A stretch of DNA of 64,000 bases from Eonycteris spelaea (GCA_003508835.1 PUFA01000057.1:7266501-7330500), one strand, 5' to 3'; shown: positions 1-12,135, counted from the first letter of the stretch. Made by a program: numbers and translations. Notes: generated by a model not told the origin, from the sequence alone.

Positions 1-175
1 TGGCCTGGTGATCCCTCTCCCAATATTTCCTTTCTATATGCTAAGTTATAGTGTTTGGCCCAGGTAGTATGCTGGTCCTACATTCCTAGAATTTTAACTT
101 CAATGGATATACTATTTCTTTTGGAAAGTTTCTTAAGTTATTGGAATTTTCCTAAAGTCCTGGATTTTATAATTA

Positions 176-425
176 TCTATATTATTATATAACATAATAA
201 TTATTTAATTATTTATTTACTTAATACATATAATTATATAATTTATATAATAAATTATATATTTTATATATAATTTATTATATAATTTACTAATTATATA
301 ATAATCATATAATAATTATATAATTTATATAATAATATATATTTATATATGCATATAATTTATAATTATATATATTATTATATTATATATAAATGTATAT
401 ATTTACACACACACACATACACACA
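176..425. repeat. AT-rich low-complexity tract running into (AC)n
   Basis: From about 176 to 395 the sequence is almost entirely A and T, with degenerate TTATATAA-type units. It then passes into an (AC)n dinucleotide run at about 400-425. No element ends are visible. Positions 1-175 before it show nothing I recognise. Confidence 0.85.
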
Positions 426-1205
426 GAATATCTAACCATTGCACAAAATGACTTTCTGCATCAGTCAATTAAGCTATGCCTATCCCACTGGAGCCTCATT
501 GTTTCCATGGTGACTAATGCACTGCAAAGTGGGGAGTGCAGGAAGGAACTTGGTAGAGGATTAAAAAATGACACCATATATGTGCACAAATAAAATGTGC
601 CATCGGATGGGGCGTGGGAGAGGTTCATAATGTTTTTAATCCATGTCTGCGTAGGAAAAGCCCCATACTTGACTCACAGCTTTGCTGTTCATAACAATAA
701 AAACTCTGTAGCATCAAGGGCACTACGTCCTCTCTACTGATGGCACAGAGCAGCTGAGAAGCTGTTTGGTTCCTGTTACTGACAAAGGAGTTGAACAGAA
801 ATGTTTGGGTTTCCAATTTTCCATGTGCCTAGAGACTTCAAAGAATGCAAGGAGGTTCCAGCTTCCCCACCCAAGTGGGTACTGGCCTGGTAAATCAGCC
901 ATGCAAATTAGCAGCCAACTACATGCATAGGTCTTGTTAGAGAGCAGGCCAGACTCAAGAATTGCAGACCAATCTCTCATGATAAGCAGGAATCTTCTTT
1001 ACGATATTCTTCACAGATGTCATTTGGCTTATGCTTTATTTATAAAGATTTCAAATTGCAGAATAAATATTCACCATTTTAAGAGAACTCTCCCTAAAAC
1101 TCCATCAACTGGTTCTAGTCCTCTCCCTGGGAACAACACAGAATAAGTCTGTTCTGTACTTGCAAACTGTTACCCTCTTCTTCAAGTATAAAAACTCTTC
1201 CAGGA
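426..1205. other. Unassigned sequence
   Basis: About 780 bases with no recognisable repeat, exon or RNA gene. Open frames on both strands are short (under 90 codons) and overlap one another, as expected by chance. Confidence 0.5.
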
Positions 1206-1215
1206 TACTGTAGGG

Positions 1216-1365
1216 GAGCAGAAAAAGTCAAGTACTGTATGATTTCACACACGTGGAATATAAAACTGAAAGCAACAAATGAATAAAGAAGTCAAATGAA
1301 CAAACAAAAGCTCATAAACAAACAACACTATGGTGATTACCAGAGGGAAAAGGGGATAGTTCTTC
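1216..1365 (+). mobile_element. L1 3'-end fragment
   Basis: The order 'tactgtatgatttcac...tggaatataaaactgaaagcaac', then an A/C-rich stretch, then 'atggtgattaccagaggg', follows the ORF2 end and 3' UTR layout of older mammalian L1s, as in the L1 ends at 2530 and 22780. It is truncated at both ends and has no clear target-site duplication. Confidence 0.6.
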
Positions 1366-1400
1366 TAAGCTTCAAGAGTATAATTACATCCCAGATAAAT

Positions 1401-1466
1401 GCGTGCATGCATGTGTGTATGTGTGTGCGTGCGCATGTGTGCACACACACACGCATGCCTGCACAC
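1401..1466. repeat. (GT)n/(AC)n quasi-palindromic microsatellite
   Basis: Alternating purine-pyrimidine run, GT-rich on the left and AC-rich on the right (about 1441-1455), so the two halves are partly self-complementary. It could form a hairpin or Z-DNA. Confidence 0.7.
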
Positions 1467-2092
1467 AACGGGGTAGTTAGTGACCCTAGAGCAACTCTTA
1501 CCCCAGGGGACCCAGAGCTTGCGGATAAATGCCCAGCTGCCCTTTGTTCAGGCAGACAGTTATGAGAGAGGGGGTACTGTGTATGATTCCCAGTGGGCTC
1601 AAGTCCCATTTTCTCAGCAGCAACCTCAGCACACACCCTTTCATTGGCTTTTCTTCCTCTTCTGTCTCACTCACTTGCCCTGCTCCCTTACTTGTTTAGA
1701 ATTACTCTCCTAAAGAAATAATCTGTACTTAAAGTCTTGTCTCAAAAGTCCTTACTTTTGGAGGAGCCCAAACTAAGAGAGGTGACCTGGTTTGTTCCAT
1801 CTCTTCTGGCAAATAGCCATGATCCTCCATTCTGTAGGCTCATCATCAGCTTTCCAGACATATCTCTGAAATCTTACAAAAATTTCTGAGTGAGAGAAGA
1901 GGGTGCCACAAGCTTGGTCCATGTTTGAATTTGGCTTTATGGAAGCTGTGAGTTCCATGTAAGGTGTGCAGGATGTATGGAGGGACAAGAGGCCACATGA
2001 AGGCCTCGGGCATCAAGCAGGCCAGCTCTTGGTTATCTGTTTGAGGTATGGGATTTTCCAAGTAAGACACTTAAAAATATAATTTTGCTGCT
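1467..2092. other. Unassigned sequence
   Basis: No recognisable repeat or exon. Overlapping short open frames on both strands look like chance. Confidence 0.5.
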
Positions 2093-2855
2093 AAAAATTC
2101 TCCAAATACTACCTCACACCTATTAGAATGGCTATTATCAACAAGATAAGTACTAACAAGTGTGGGAGAGGTTGTGGGAAAAAGGAACCCTTGTATGCTG
2201 CTGGTGGGCATGTAAATTTGTACAGCCACGGTGTATAAAAGTATGGAGGTTCCTCAAAAAATTAAGAATAGAATTATCATATGACCCAGCAATCCCTCTT
2301 CTGGGTATCTATCCAAAAAAACATTTATTCATAAAAATATATGTACCCCTATGTTCACAGCAGCATTATTCACAGTGGCCAAGATATGGAAATAACTGAA
2401 GTGTCCTTCGATAGATAATTGGATAAAGAGGATGTGTACATATATACAATGGAATATTACTCAGCCACAAGAAAAGATGAAATACTGCCATTCGTGACAA
2501 TGTGAATGGATCCTGAGATTATCGTGCTAAGCGAAATAAATTAAGAGAGGAAAAGTTGAGAACCATATGATTTCGCTTGTATGTGGAATTAAAATTGCAA
2601 GCAACAAACAAACAAGACAAACAAACAAATAAAATATCATAGACCCAGACAATATTTTAGTGATTGTTAGAGGGAAAGGGGAAGGTAGGAAGGGGTAAAG
2701 TGGGTCAAATACATGGTGATGGGAGGAAATTTGACCTCGGGTGGTGAACACAGAATGCAATATATAGATGATGTATTATTGAATTGTACACTTGAAATCT
2801 ACATAATTTTATTAACCAATGTCACCTCAAGAAATTTAATAAAAAATTCTCCAAA
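2093..2855 (+). mobile_element. 5'-truncated L1 with 14-bp target-site duplication
   Basis: A plus-strand L1 end covering the last part of ORF2 (2107 to about 2530) and the 3' UTR to an A-rich tail at 2838-2846. The ORF2 part includes the stretch encoding '[17 protein letters not shown]', characteristic of the L1 ORF2 C-terminus. The 14-bp direct repeat AAAAATTCTCCAAA lies at 2093-2106 and again at 2842-2855, the signature of target-primed reverse transcription. The 3' UTR resembles bat L1s I remember, though I cannot confirm that here. The reading frame is broken, so the copy is inert. Confidence 0.9.
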
Positions 2856-3462
2856 GCCACTGGGTTAGGGTCAAAAGCCTGCCTTAATGAGGGTGAAAAA
2901 TTTTCCTCAAAGGAAGTGTAAGTAACACTCTCTTTTTCACATATCTGCTCTGTGTTTGTTCCACTCTTGGCCAGAGAAAGCAGGCTGCACTGTCCTTGAG
3001 TGGGGCAGAAAGGTAGTCAGGCCCTTAGCTTCAGGACTCTCTCTCTCTCATGCAGTCAAGGAGAATATTCGAGTCCTGACAAAGGCTGTACACTGAGTCG
3101 GCCATCCCTGTTGAGTGAGGCCAGGAGAACAATCAATCACACAGTACTATCTCAATAGTATTCTTGTCCATATAAAACCATGTTAGAACAAATATCAGGG
3201 GCAACAGGGAATGGGGATAGAAGTTGCAAAATGTGCCATGCTGCTTAAATTTGGCTTAGAGAAAAGTCCAGGTCCATAAGGCAGAGAGAGATTGGTACTT
3301 TGCCATGCTAGGTTTGCTTAGTTTATTTAAAAATGTGCATAGTAGGCCCCCCAAAATAGACAATTTGACTGTTATGCAGAGAATGTGAATGGAATTCAAA
3401 AGCATTGGCCAGAGACATCTCAGGTTTAAACACTCTGCCATTTCTAGATGCTAAGTTCCTTC
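2856..3462. other. Unassigned sequence
   Basis: No repeat family or exon recognised. Confidence 0.5.
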
Positions 3463-3630
3463 AGGGCTGTGGTTCTCTGAGATGAGCAGGAGGGAATTGG
3501 CCTGGCTGCCTGCACTCCACCCCTGGAGAGTCTAATTCAGTATGTCTGGGGTGGGTCCTGGCATCTAGATGTTTTTTTACATGCTCCTTAGGTTATTTTG
3601 CTGTGCAATCAGACTTGAGAACTGTCACCC
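3463..3630 (+). mobile_element. MER5A-like hAT-Charlie element
   Basis: Matches the MER5A layout: 'ctgtggttctctgag' at the left, a 'ctaattcagtatgtctggggtgggtcctggcatct' core, and 'gacttgagaactgtca' at the right. It is non-autonomous with no coding capacity. It is diverged, so the terminal 8-bp duplications are not clear. Confidence 0.75.
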
Positions 3631-4834
3631 CATTATGGTTCATTTGCCTAGTTATACCATTCACTGCAGGTGCCACCTTGGTCAATTCTGGCATTTTGAA
3701 GGTTGTGGGGCAACCAGCTGGGTGCACTCTTTAATCCCTAGTACCTAGAAACACAGCAGCCCACACGCTTGCAGTAGAGCAATGGGGCCAGAGTTCTATG
3801 ACTGGAGCTTCCCACAATGGGGACAGAAGTGCTGGTTAAAGACCAGATAGGACTGAAATAGCTGCCAGTGACCCTGCCTGCAGCTCTTTTATGTCAATTT
3901 GAAATGTCCCAAGTTCTAAAGTTTCTCAGGGAGTAATCGAGGCAACTCACTCTCCTTTCTTCTATAAAGCCCTGTATCAGCCCTCCTCCCTGATGAGATG
4001 TTCAAGGACAAGTCTGCACCTAGTCCCATTTCATCCTGGAGAAAATAGAAACGCAAACCAAGGAAGGCTTTGCTCAAAGTGGATATGAGGTCCCAGGACA
4101 TGAAAAACTGGGAAGGGAGAGGGAAAGGAAGGAGAGGGCTGTGATGAGAAGAAAGAGGGATGTGAAAAAATAAAATAGAGAGAGAAATGGATAAAGACAT
4201 GAAGGGAAGGGGGCTTATGGAATGGAAAAGTGGGAGGCAAAGGCACTTGTGGTTTATTCAAGGTTCCACAGGAAGCTACAAGCAGAGCAGGTGCTAATAT
4301 TCTATACCCAGGTGGGATATGGTTTTCCGCCATTTCCTCCAACTCATGAGGTAGATGGAGCTACAGTGGTGCCACTGATTAGTTGTACTATAGTGAAAAG
4401 TGATTTCTTTGATTCTTGCTTGTCATATACAATACCTAGATGCCTGAAGGCAAAATGGAACCAGAAATGTGGGAACACACTGCTTTTTAGGGGAAGGGCT
4501 GAAACATAACCAGAGTACAGTCCTCAGAGTCACTACTGGTGTATTTGTAAACCCAGAAGGTTGCAACTCTATGTGGACTAAGTCGATTGAAGGCTGGTCT
4601 CTCATCTTCTGGATTCAGTTTTTGGGGATCTGCTCCTTTTGGGACCTGATTCATTTCAGGCTAAAAGATGTTTTTGCTTGGGATAAACCTTGATAGCCAT
4701 GTTAATATTTTTAGTGCTGATTATTTCTGACCACTCATTCTTTACGTGTTCTTCTGCTCTGCAGTGGTATCCATTTGGTCTGCTCAGTTCACCAAGGGCT
4801 CTGGGCCATTGCTGTTCATGCATTTATTTATTTG
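3631..4834. other. Unassigned sequence with purine-rich stretch
   Basis: Nothing recognisable apart from a G/A-rich segment at about 4075-4215. Open frames of up to about 100 codons on both strands overlap one another and carry no family signature. Confidence 0.5.
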
Positions 4835-4960
4835 TTCATTCATTAATTCAACACATATGTATTGAGTATTTCTACATCTCCTTTGGGCCAGACACTGTGG
4901 TATTACTGAACATGCAATGGTAGACACATCCATGCTCTTTGGAGTTTATGGTCTACCATG
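4835..4960 (-). mobile_element. L2 3'-end fragment
   Basis: 'ttcattcattaattcaacac...tattgagtatt...gccagacactgtgg...' is the reverse complement of the L2 3' end (ending in ...caataaat..ttgttgaatgaa). Old and diverged. Confidence 0.75.
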
Positions 4961-5099
4961 TCAGTTCTCACCCTGTCTGCACATTTATAGCCACTTCAGA
5001 ATACCTTTCTCCAGGCCCTGTCTCTGACTTATTGCATCATAATCTCTGACTTGGGGATCCAGCTGATTCTGAGGCTCACCCAGGCCTGAGGCCAACTGA

Positions 5100-5467
5100 G
5101 GAAGGGTACTCTCTAAACATATGTATTATTTGGACCCTCAGAATTCCACCCTAGTCTCTCAATGGGGGCAGGAAAAGCATCTCATTTCTCATCTCTGCTC
5201 TGAGTAGCATTTCCTCCATGGTTTCTACTGGGCAGCTACTCCTTCCATAGACCCAGACCTCGCTTTCAGGTTCTGCAGCTTCAGCAACACCATTTCCTCT
5301 CCTTGCCCTTCCAGCCCTGAGGGTGGAGTTGCCTCTAGCCATCACGAATTTTTGTGCGGCTTCTCAGTTAATCCATCACCCATGTAACCAATCTCCTGGA
5401 ATAAAGTCCTTGTTTGAAATGCCTATGGTATTTTCTGTTTTCCTGAAAGAACCTTGACTAACACAAA
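5100..5467 (+). repeat. Possible old LTR-type repeat
   Basis: The segment has an AATAAA at 5399-5404 and ends with 'tttctgttttcctgaaagaaccttgactaacaca'. This terminal phrase is seen in some ancient mammalian LTR or L1-like repeats. I cannot fix the family or the left end. Confidence 0.35.
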
Positions 5468-5639
5468 ATTAAAGGCAGTGGAAGGCATCTACAAAGTGAC
5501 AGTTTCCCCACCCCTTGTGAGTGATGCACATGGTGTATAGAGAGGCAGAGAACAAGATTGCTGGCAAAAAGATGTTCATATCTTTCATCTAAAGCATCCA
5601 GAACAACTTTTAATAGGTGGTTCATGGTCTACCTGCACC

Positions 5640-5770
5640 CAAACCACCTGGGGAGTGATTCTTGGATGCCACTTCCAACCTGATGCATCAAATTCTCTGG
5701 CTGGGGTCAGAAATTATCAATTTGAAGAGGTTCCTCCAGAGGTTGATATGTATCCTCACCATCTAGCCAT
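5640..5770 (+). mobile_element. MER5A-like fragment
   Basis: 'caccacctggggagtgattcttggatgcc' followed by 'gatgcatcaaattctctggctggggtc' follows the MER5A order, with both ends degraded. Confidence 0.5.
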
Positions 5771-6175
5771 GCTGCTATAGAAAGCTGTGAAATGATCTGA
5801 ACCTCTCAGAGAGTCAGGTGTGCTTCTTCTGGGTGCAGTTTCAGTTCCATCTTTGACTCATGACCTCTTTGAGCAAGGTAATGTCATTTCATCATAAAAG
5901 ACAGCTTTATAAAGAACAACTGACCCATGTTAGCAAAGCACCAACTCACATGAATCTCTCAAAAAAATTACAGTATTTTTGGAAATGGGGGAGATGTTTG
6001 GTATATTAAAACAGTTTGACTTTATGGAGAGCAAAGGGCATGGATCTTTTACCTTTTCAGACTCATGTTAGGATCCAAGCTCAGGGATCTAATGAACTTT
6101 TAATGGTGTTTGATACTTTTTTTTTCTTGTTTTCTCTCTGTTTTTAATATGGTCTTGGATTTCCAGCAAATATTC

Positions 6176-6324
6176 TGTGGTAGCTCTTATGCTCAGATCC
6201 CATGCTCAGATGTGCTGGTGTACAGGTAGGGTGTTTTTTGCTGAGTTTTAGATATTCAGTTCCTCATTGTTTCAAGGGGAGAGATTTGGGGACATTTCTC
6301 ACTCTGCCATGTTTCTGACATCAC
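6176..6324 (-). mobile_element. Isolated L1 5'-terminal fragment
   Basis: About 149 bp closely similar to the 5' extremity of the long minus-strand L1 at 54758-54904. They share the order 'tgtggtagctcttatg', 'cagatcccatg', 'gatatgctggtg'-like, 'gttgagttttaga' and 'tctcactctgcc...tttctgaTGTCAC'-like. No ORF or 3' UTR accompanies it. Confidence 0.7.
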
Positions 6325-6604
6325 TCACCAACAATCTCTATTTGACTTGTATCTTCAGTACTTTGACAGTAGCTTTTCCTTGTAGGAGAGCTGTGAAGAG
6401 TAAATGGAACAGCAGCTTTCAAACTCCCAGCTCATAGCAGGCTTCCACAGCAGTTGGTTTCCTTCCCTTTTCTCCCTTCCTCCCCCCACCTGACATAAGA
6501 ATGTGGAATGAAGAATTGGGTCTCCACTTTACTTAGTTATTCCTTCTTATCTCTCCTATCATGGTAAACCAGAGATCCTGTTGCTTGCTATGGATATTTC
6601 TTTC

Positions 6605-6745
6605 CTGTAAACTTCAATGACATATAATATTTATTATTATTTTTCTCATGTATTTATTGCTTCCTTATCTAAGCTCTTTGGAGATAAGGACTGCATCTTT
6701 CTCAGCACATCATAGATATTTAATAAATATAGATTTATTTCAATT
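6605..6745 (+). mobile_element. L2 3'-end fragment
   Basis: 'tctaagctctttggagataaggactgcatcttt...agatatttaataaata' follows the L2 3'-end consensus order. Confidence 0.65.
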
Positions 6746-8002
6746 ACTCCTCTAGAGATAACTATAACCTTTCATATAGAGTTAAATATGCAAAATATGT
6801 ACCTCCAGAAGTGAAATAAGTTCTTTCAGGTACTATACCTGCAATTTGAACAGTTGCCATTATGTGGCAGTATAGTAAGGTGGCAAGCTATTGACATTTG
6901 ACCGTTTGTTAGGCATAGGGAAATGGATGTGACACTATCCACTTGATCCCGTGGGGGTGGTGGTGGGGGCAGGGAAGTGGGGGAGGGGGGTTTGACCCTT
7001 TATCAAAACAACATTTCCAAACATTTAGTTACCCATCAATTAGTTGAATATCCTGATTGCTCTGCCCATTTTTTTTTCTGTCTAGCACTTGATATTTTAA
7101 ATTATATCTTCTCATCCTTACCATCATTTATATTCCATCCATATCTCCAAATAATTCTTGCCATCCTATGGCTCTTAACTTTTTTTTTTTATTAGAATGC
7201 CTACCTGTGTTCACTCACCCTTTAGAGTGGGGTGTTTCTCTCTCTCTCTTCTCTCTTCTCTCTCTTTCACCTTCCCTCTCTCTCAACTAAGTGAATCATT
7301 TACTAAGATTCTGCTTTCTTTGGAATAAATTCTTAATTACTCAATACAGTAATATTCTTTTATTTTCTTTTAAGACAATTCCAGACTTTTTAGGTCTATG
7401 AGCTGCAGACATTCTCTATTGGGAGGCTTTTTTCCTTCCTTAATATTTGGAACTGAGCAAATAGAACATAGACAGAGAGCTTTTAAATATGAGCGACCAT
7501 GGGTTTTTTCACAGTAGTTTCTTGAAATTTATGTGGATTAATGAGACACAATTGTAATTGTTTTTCTAAGAGTTGTATAAGATTATGATTGCCAGGAAAA
7601 CCTCTCTGCCCATCAAATACAGTCCAAAAAATTTTGAGTGTGAGAAGGTATGTGTGTGGAAGTGAGGTTCAGGTGTAGAAGTCAATGTCTGCCCTCTAAA
7701 TGCTCTATGTCTTATGGAGCCTTTTTCTTATCCTGCCATCCCTTGAATTCTGAAGTTTGAGCCTCTCTACACTTGCTTATTCTTTGTAATATCATCTCCA
7801 AGAGGAGAAACAGAATCTGTTTCTATGCATGAAAACACAAACATCATTTGAATGGCACCTAACAGAAAACTCTAATTTGAAATATTGAAAGGAGAGATGG
7901 CTAGTGAAAAAAACCAAAGGGGATAATAATATCAGATGCCATTTCATGGCAGCTGGCCAAAGGATTTTTATATGCATTATACCCAAGTCCCCATTACCAT
8001 CC
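6746..8002. other. Unassigned sequence with CT-rich microsatellite
   Basis: No recognised element apart from a CT-rich simple repeat at about 7236-7285 and a G-rich stretch near 6950-6990. Confidence 0.5.
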
Positions 8003-8490
8003 TGTTCTGGTTATCTATTGCTGAGTAACAAATCACCCCAAAAACTTACTGGCTTAAAACAACAATCATTTTATTGTATCTCATGATTTAATGGGTCAGA
8101 AATTCTGGCCAGGCTTAGCTGGGCAATTATTATGCTTCACAAGCATCAATTCAGGTCATTTGGTCATATTCAGCCGGTGATGGGCTGGTCTTGAAAGTCC
8201 TCATAACTTCTTCCCATTGCTGGTGTCTTGGTGGGGATAGCTGGAAGGCTGGCTTCAGCTGGACAGTTGACCAGAGCACCTCCACATCGCCTTTCCAACG
8301 TGTAGCTCAGGGCTCCCAGAGAGAATATTCCAAGAGACCCAAAAGGAAGCTGAAACTTTTCTGATCTTACCTTGGAATTCCCATAACATCGCTCTGCCAC
8401 ATTCTCACGATCAAGCAGGTCACCGAGGAAAGTCTTGATACAAGAGGGGAATTAGTGTAGCCAAGAACATGTGGCCATCTTTTCTCTCAC
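8003..8490 (-). mobile_element. MLT1-like (ERVL-MaLR) LTR
   Basis: The left end, 'tctggttatctattgctgagtaacaaatcaccccaaaaacttactggcttaaaacaacaat', is the reverse complement of the MLT1 LTR 3' end, with its conserved TTTTAAGCCAC-type phrase. The body is diverged and I infer the right end only approximately. Confidence 0.6.
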
Positions 8491-8509
8491 ATACTTGCTT
8501 TACATTCTC

Positions 8510-8715
8510 TTTTCTGTAGCAGTTATCACCTTCTAACATACTACATAATTTACTTATTTATTAGGTTTAATGCTTATTGCTAATCTATCTACATTTGAAT
8601 ATGAGCTCCATGAGAGCAAAGATATTTGTGTTTTCTTTATTGGTGTATCCTAAGCACCTAGAATAGTGTCTGAAACATAATAGGTGCTCAATTAATAATT
8701 GTTGAATGCTGAATG
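8510..8715 (+). mobile_element. L2 3'-end fragment
   Basis: 'atgagctccatgagagcaaagat', then 'cctagaatagtgtctgaaacataataggtgctcaat' and 'tgttgaatgctgaatga', give the full L2 3'-end order on the plus strand. Confidence 0.85.
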
Positions 8716-8724
8716 AATTATTTC

Positions 8725-8880
8725 AGTTAATCTCACTGAGTCCTTTGAGAGAACTACTATTATTATCCCCATTTTACAGATAAGAAGCTGAGGCACAGAG
8801 AGATAAAGTCACTTGTTCAAAGTCACACAGCTAGTGAGGGGCAGAGGCAGTGTTTGGACCCAGGTCTCCCTGATGTTCCC
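8725..8880 (-). mobile_element. MIR SINE
   Basis: 'attattatccccattttacagataagaagctgaggcacagagag...gtcacacagctagtgag...' is the reverse complement of the MIR core. Confidence 0.85.
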
Positions 8881-9939
8881 TTGCAGATCAGAAACTAATT
8901 CCACTCCAGAAAAGAAATTCAGCACACAAGAGGGTAAACAAAGAACTGTAGTCATGACCTTTCCTTGCTTTCTCAGGCCAAATAAGTGACTTGGGATCCA
9001 TGGTTTCTTCTTGAAATGGCTATCTTACTCACTGGCTCTGCCTTCTTTTTACTAGAAAGACCCAGGGGAAAACTGCTGTGGAAAATCGAGTGCAGGGTGC
9101 ACTTGTTGCCTCTCTCTCAGTTCTCCTGGCACTGACAGTTAATATGCAAAAAGTTTCCTCATTTGATTATGAAATTAAGCCAGGCTGAACTGTAATGAGC
9201 AACAGCTTTCTACATTCCTGTAGAATAATTCTGTATAATGTCCTCCTGGCTTTATTTAGATGTAACAAGTGGTCTCTGTGTTTGTTAAGATGATGACATG
9301 ACCTAGAAGACAATGTTGCTGAAGCCACCCCATGCAGGCGGAGACTGATGGCTGCAATCATATCTCCTTTCCCATTCCCTTCCCTTCTCCTCGTATCGCA
9401 AATGTCAAGCTTCCCAATGTCTCCTGAGAGACTCCTGGGTGCTCTTTTATCTTATCACCTCTGGAACCACTTCAGTGAAATGACATCATATGACCTTGTC
9501 AAATCTGGTGAAATCTTTTCCTGTCTAAATGAATTTTAGTGCATGTGGTGGGGCAGGAGTCTAGTGGTTGGATAAGCTCTCTGTGGCTTATCATAAAGTT
9601 TCCCCTTATCCCAACTCTGGGAAACCCCTTCCTCACTGTCTTCTTTGCTACAATGCAGCCCTGTGTTGGGGCTGACCTGAAAGTGAAGTGGCTAATGCGT
9701 GATGTCTGACCCCTGGGAAGAGGATCAACAGAGCAGAGTCGGGCATTACCAGGTGGATAGAAACCATGGCTCAGTGGGGCTATATTTTAGCTGGGGTAGC
9801 AAGTAGGGCTCATGAAAGATGGCAGATAGATACCCAAGGTGGGCGGGATCCAGCAAATCAATGGTTGGGGGCAAAGTTAAATTAGGAATGAGAAGCTAAT
9901 CATAGGAACAAAGATTAGAACAGGCCCGAGGTCCAAGGG
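8881..9939. other. Unassigned sequence
   Basis: No element, exon or RNA gene recognised in this ~1.06 kb. Confidence 0.5.
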
Positions 9940-10330
9940 TGGGGGCCACTCATTCACTCATGGACTCATTTGTAAAGCAACTATTTATGGAATACCTACT
10001 GTGTACCCAACACTACCTATATTGCACTAGGCACCAAGAAACCATACTGTTTTGGTCTTGCCATTGTGGAATTTGCAGTCTATCCGGGAGGCTGTTAGTT
10101 AGCAAAATGAACAATAGATATACAATTGCAAGTGTGGTGTGTAGAGAGAGAAGGCTAGGAAGACCTATGTGCTAGAGGTCTTTCTGAGGATACCTGGGGG
10201 AAAATAAAACTGAGTTGGAAAGTGGGAAGAACAGTGTTCTAGGCAGAGGGAAGGGCATTTGAGAAGGCTGTAAATGTAGTGAGAGTTTGACACATTTCAG
10301 GAACTGAGTGAGGGCTTTGGGGAGATGATA
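9940..10330 (-). mobile_element. L2 fragment
   Basis: Begins 'cactcattcactcatgga', then 'tatttatggaatacctactgtgtacc', then a body ending near 'gaactgagtgagggctttgg'. This is the minus-orientation L2 3' region. Confidence 0.65.
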
Positions 10331-10449
10331 CTGGGGGACCATCCAGTGCTGTGGCATAGCTACACCTCAGCAGCCACTGCTACGGTTCATATCCAATCAC
10401 TTCTTAAACGTGCCATGTAGTTTCTGACTCTCTGTAGAGAAAACACTGC

Positions 10450-10695
10450 AGTGTCCACCCTTCCATACTTCTGGAAGCCATTTCCAGGAAGTCTGTCGCG
10501 ATTCTCCCACTAGAACTAGCCACTCAGGGTTTTGTGCTGGGAGTTCCACACACACAGCACCATTAACTGCCTATATTGTGTGTGACATATTTGTTCCCTA
10601 TCCTTGAAGATAGGCTCAGTTTTCTCATATTTGCATCCCTCATGCCCAGAATAGGGCCAGACACATTATATGTGTGCAATAAAGAGTGAATGGAA
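10450..10695 (+). mobile_element. L2 3'-end fragment
   Basis: 'ttccctatccttgaagataggctcag...tttgcatccctcatgcccagaatagggccagacacatta...gcaataaagagtgaatgga' follows the L2 3' end. Confidence 0.65.
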
Positions 10696-11164
10696 GATGG
10701 CCCAGGTATACGGCTGCGTTAAAAACTTAGCAGCCTCCTGTAACCATTTTATCATGCAGAGATTCTGGGAGTCAGGGTTTCAAAAAAAGGCACAGCAAGA
10801 ATTGTTTGTATCTGCATCTGATATTTGAGGCCTCAAATTCTCTTATACTTCTGTGAGGAAAAAACATCCAAGTATAGCTGAGACTCCCATCCTGGCCTTG
10901 GACATGTGCTAGGACCTCACTGTGTCTGAGGCAATTAGAGAGAGGTGGCCTTCAGACAGCTATTAGGAAGGGTGGAGACCACTAAGCCAGATTTCCTGGG
11001 CTCTACAATACCTTTGATTCCCTGGTTAGAGTTCTGGGGGATCTGGTCCAAGTGAAGGGACAGGTCTGTTTCCTGGGTGGGGGCTGCACTCAAGGGCTGG
11101 GATCTCAGTTAAAGACGGAGCCTGGACCCTGGGTTGCACTTCTTTTCTCTCACCATGCTTCTTT
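10696..11164. other. Unassigned sequence
   Basis: Nothing recognised. Confidence 0.5.
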
Positions 11165-11400
11165 CAGCCCACTTTTTTTATAATTGAGGTAAATTTCACA
11201 CAGTATAAAATTCACTATCAATCATCACCATCATCTAAGCTCAGAACATTTTCCCCAGCCCACGAAGCAGCCAGTACCCATTAGCACCCACTCCTCAATC
11301 CCTGGCCCCTGCTAACCACTAACCTGCTTTCTGACTATGACCTATTCTGGGCATTTTCATGTAAGTGGAATCATGCGATATGGGTCAGCCACTTGTTTGC
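11165..11400 (-). mobile_element. L1 3' UTR fragment (older L1)
   Basis: 'ataattgaggtaaatttcacacagtataaaattcac...ctgctaaccactaacctgctttctg...tattctgggcattttcatgtaagtggaatcatgc' is the reverse complement of an L1M-type 3' UTR. The same layout recurs at 45590-45890. Confidence 0.8.
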
Positions 11401-11929
11401 TCCCACCTTTAGTGTGATAATGAGCTCAGGTTAGCTGTGGTCTGACCATACCTCTTCTCAGTTGTCCAGGTCCTCATGAGGGACACTGGGAGCCACTCAG
11501 CTCAGCTGCTGTAGAACATGCCTGGGTCTGTCCTTGAGCAGTGGGAGACAGGTTCTGAGAGATGTATGCTCCCCTCCACCATGTCTCAGATAGACAATTC
11601 AGAGGAACAAAAAGCACATCCAACAGGGGTCCTCAGAATGCCATATTGAGGAGGAGCCTGGTTACTCACAGTGGTGACTAGCTCAATAAAGCACTGTTGG
11701 CTTGATGCTCTTACCCTCAGCCAAGCATCCTGTTCTTTGTGCTAACCACCCACCTCTGCAAACAGCAACAACAACAACAAAATAAAGGAATAAAAGTAAC
11801 TTCTTGTGTGCAACCCTGTCTCAGATGCTGCTTTTTGAGGTAGGGGAAGCAGGCAAAGCCAACCCCCAAAGAGGAAAACCACAGAAATCAGCCTTTGGAC
11901 ATGGCTGGCTGTGCCAGAATGGATTGAGG
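11401..11929. other. Unassigned sequence
   Basis: No repeat recognised except a short (CAA)n run near 11762-11780. Confidence 0.5.
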
Positions 11930-12135
11930 AGGTGGTAAGTGCAAAGGCTGTGGCGTTGGTCTGCCCCTCAAGTGACCTTGCACAGCACTTAGCACCTCTG
12001 TGCCTCAGGCTCTTCATCTGTAAATGGGTTAATAACATGTTCTATCTTACAAAGATGCTGGGAAGTTTCAATGAGATGACATGTGATTAGCTGTGTGCAG
12101 GGCTTGGGACACAGCAAGTGCTGTTTTAATTATGG
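11930..12135 (+). mobile_element. MIR SINE
   Basis: 'gtggtaagtgcaaaggctgtgg', then 'agcacctctgtgcctcaggctcttcatctgtaaatggg', then 'gggacacagcaagtgct', give the plus-strand MIR order. Confidence 0.8.

Noticed and set aside
176..395. AT-rich tract considered as a satellite or matrix-attachment region.
   Set aside because: There is no regular repeat period. It is simple low-complexity DNA and no function can be supported from sequence alone.
4031..4342. Two overlapping minus-strand frames of about 100 codons.
   Set aside because: They read through the complement of a purine-rich stretch, giving Ser/Pro/Phe-rich low-complexity translation. No family signature.
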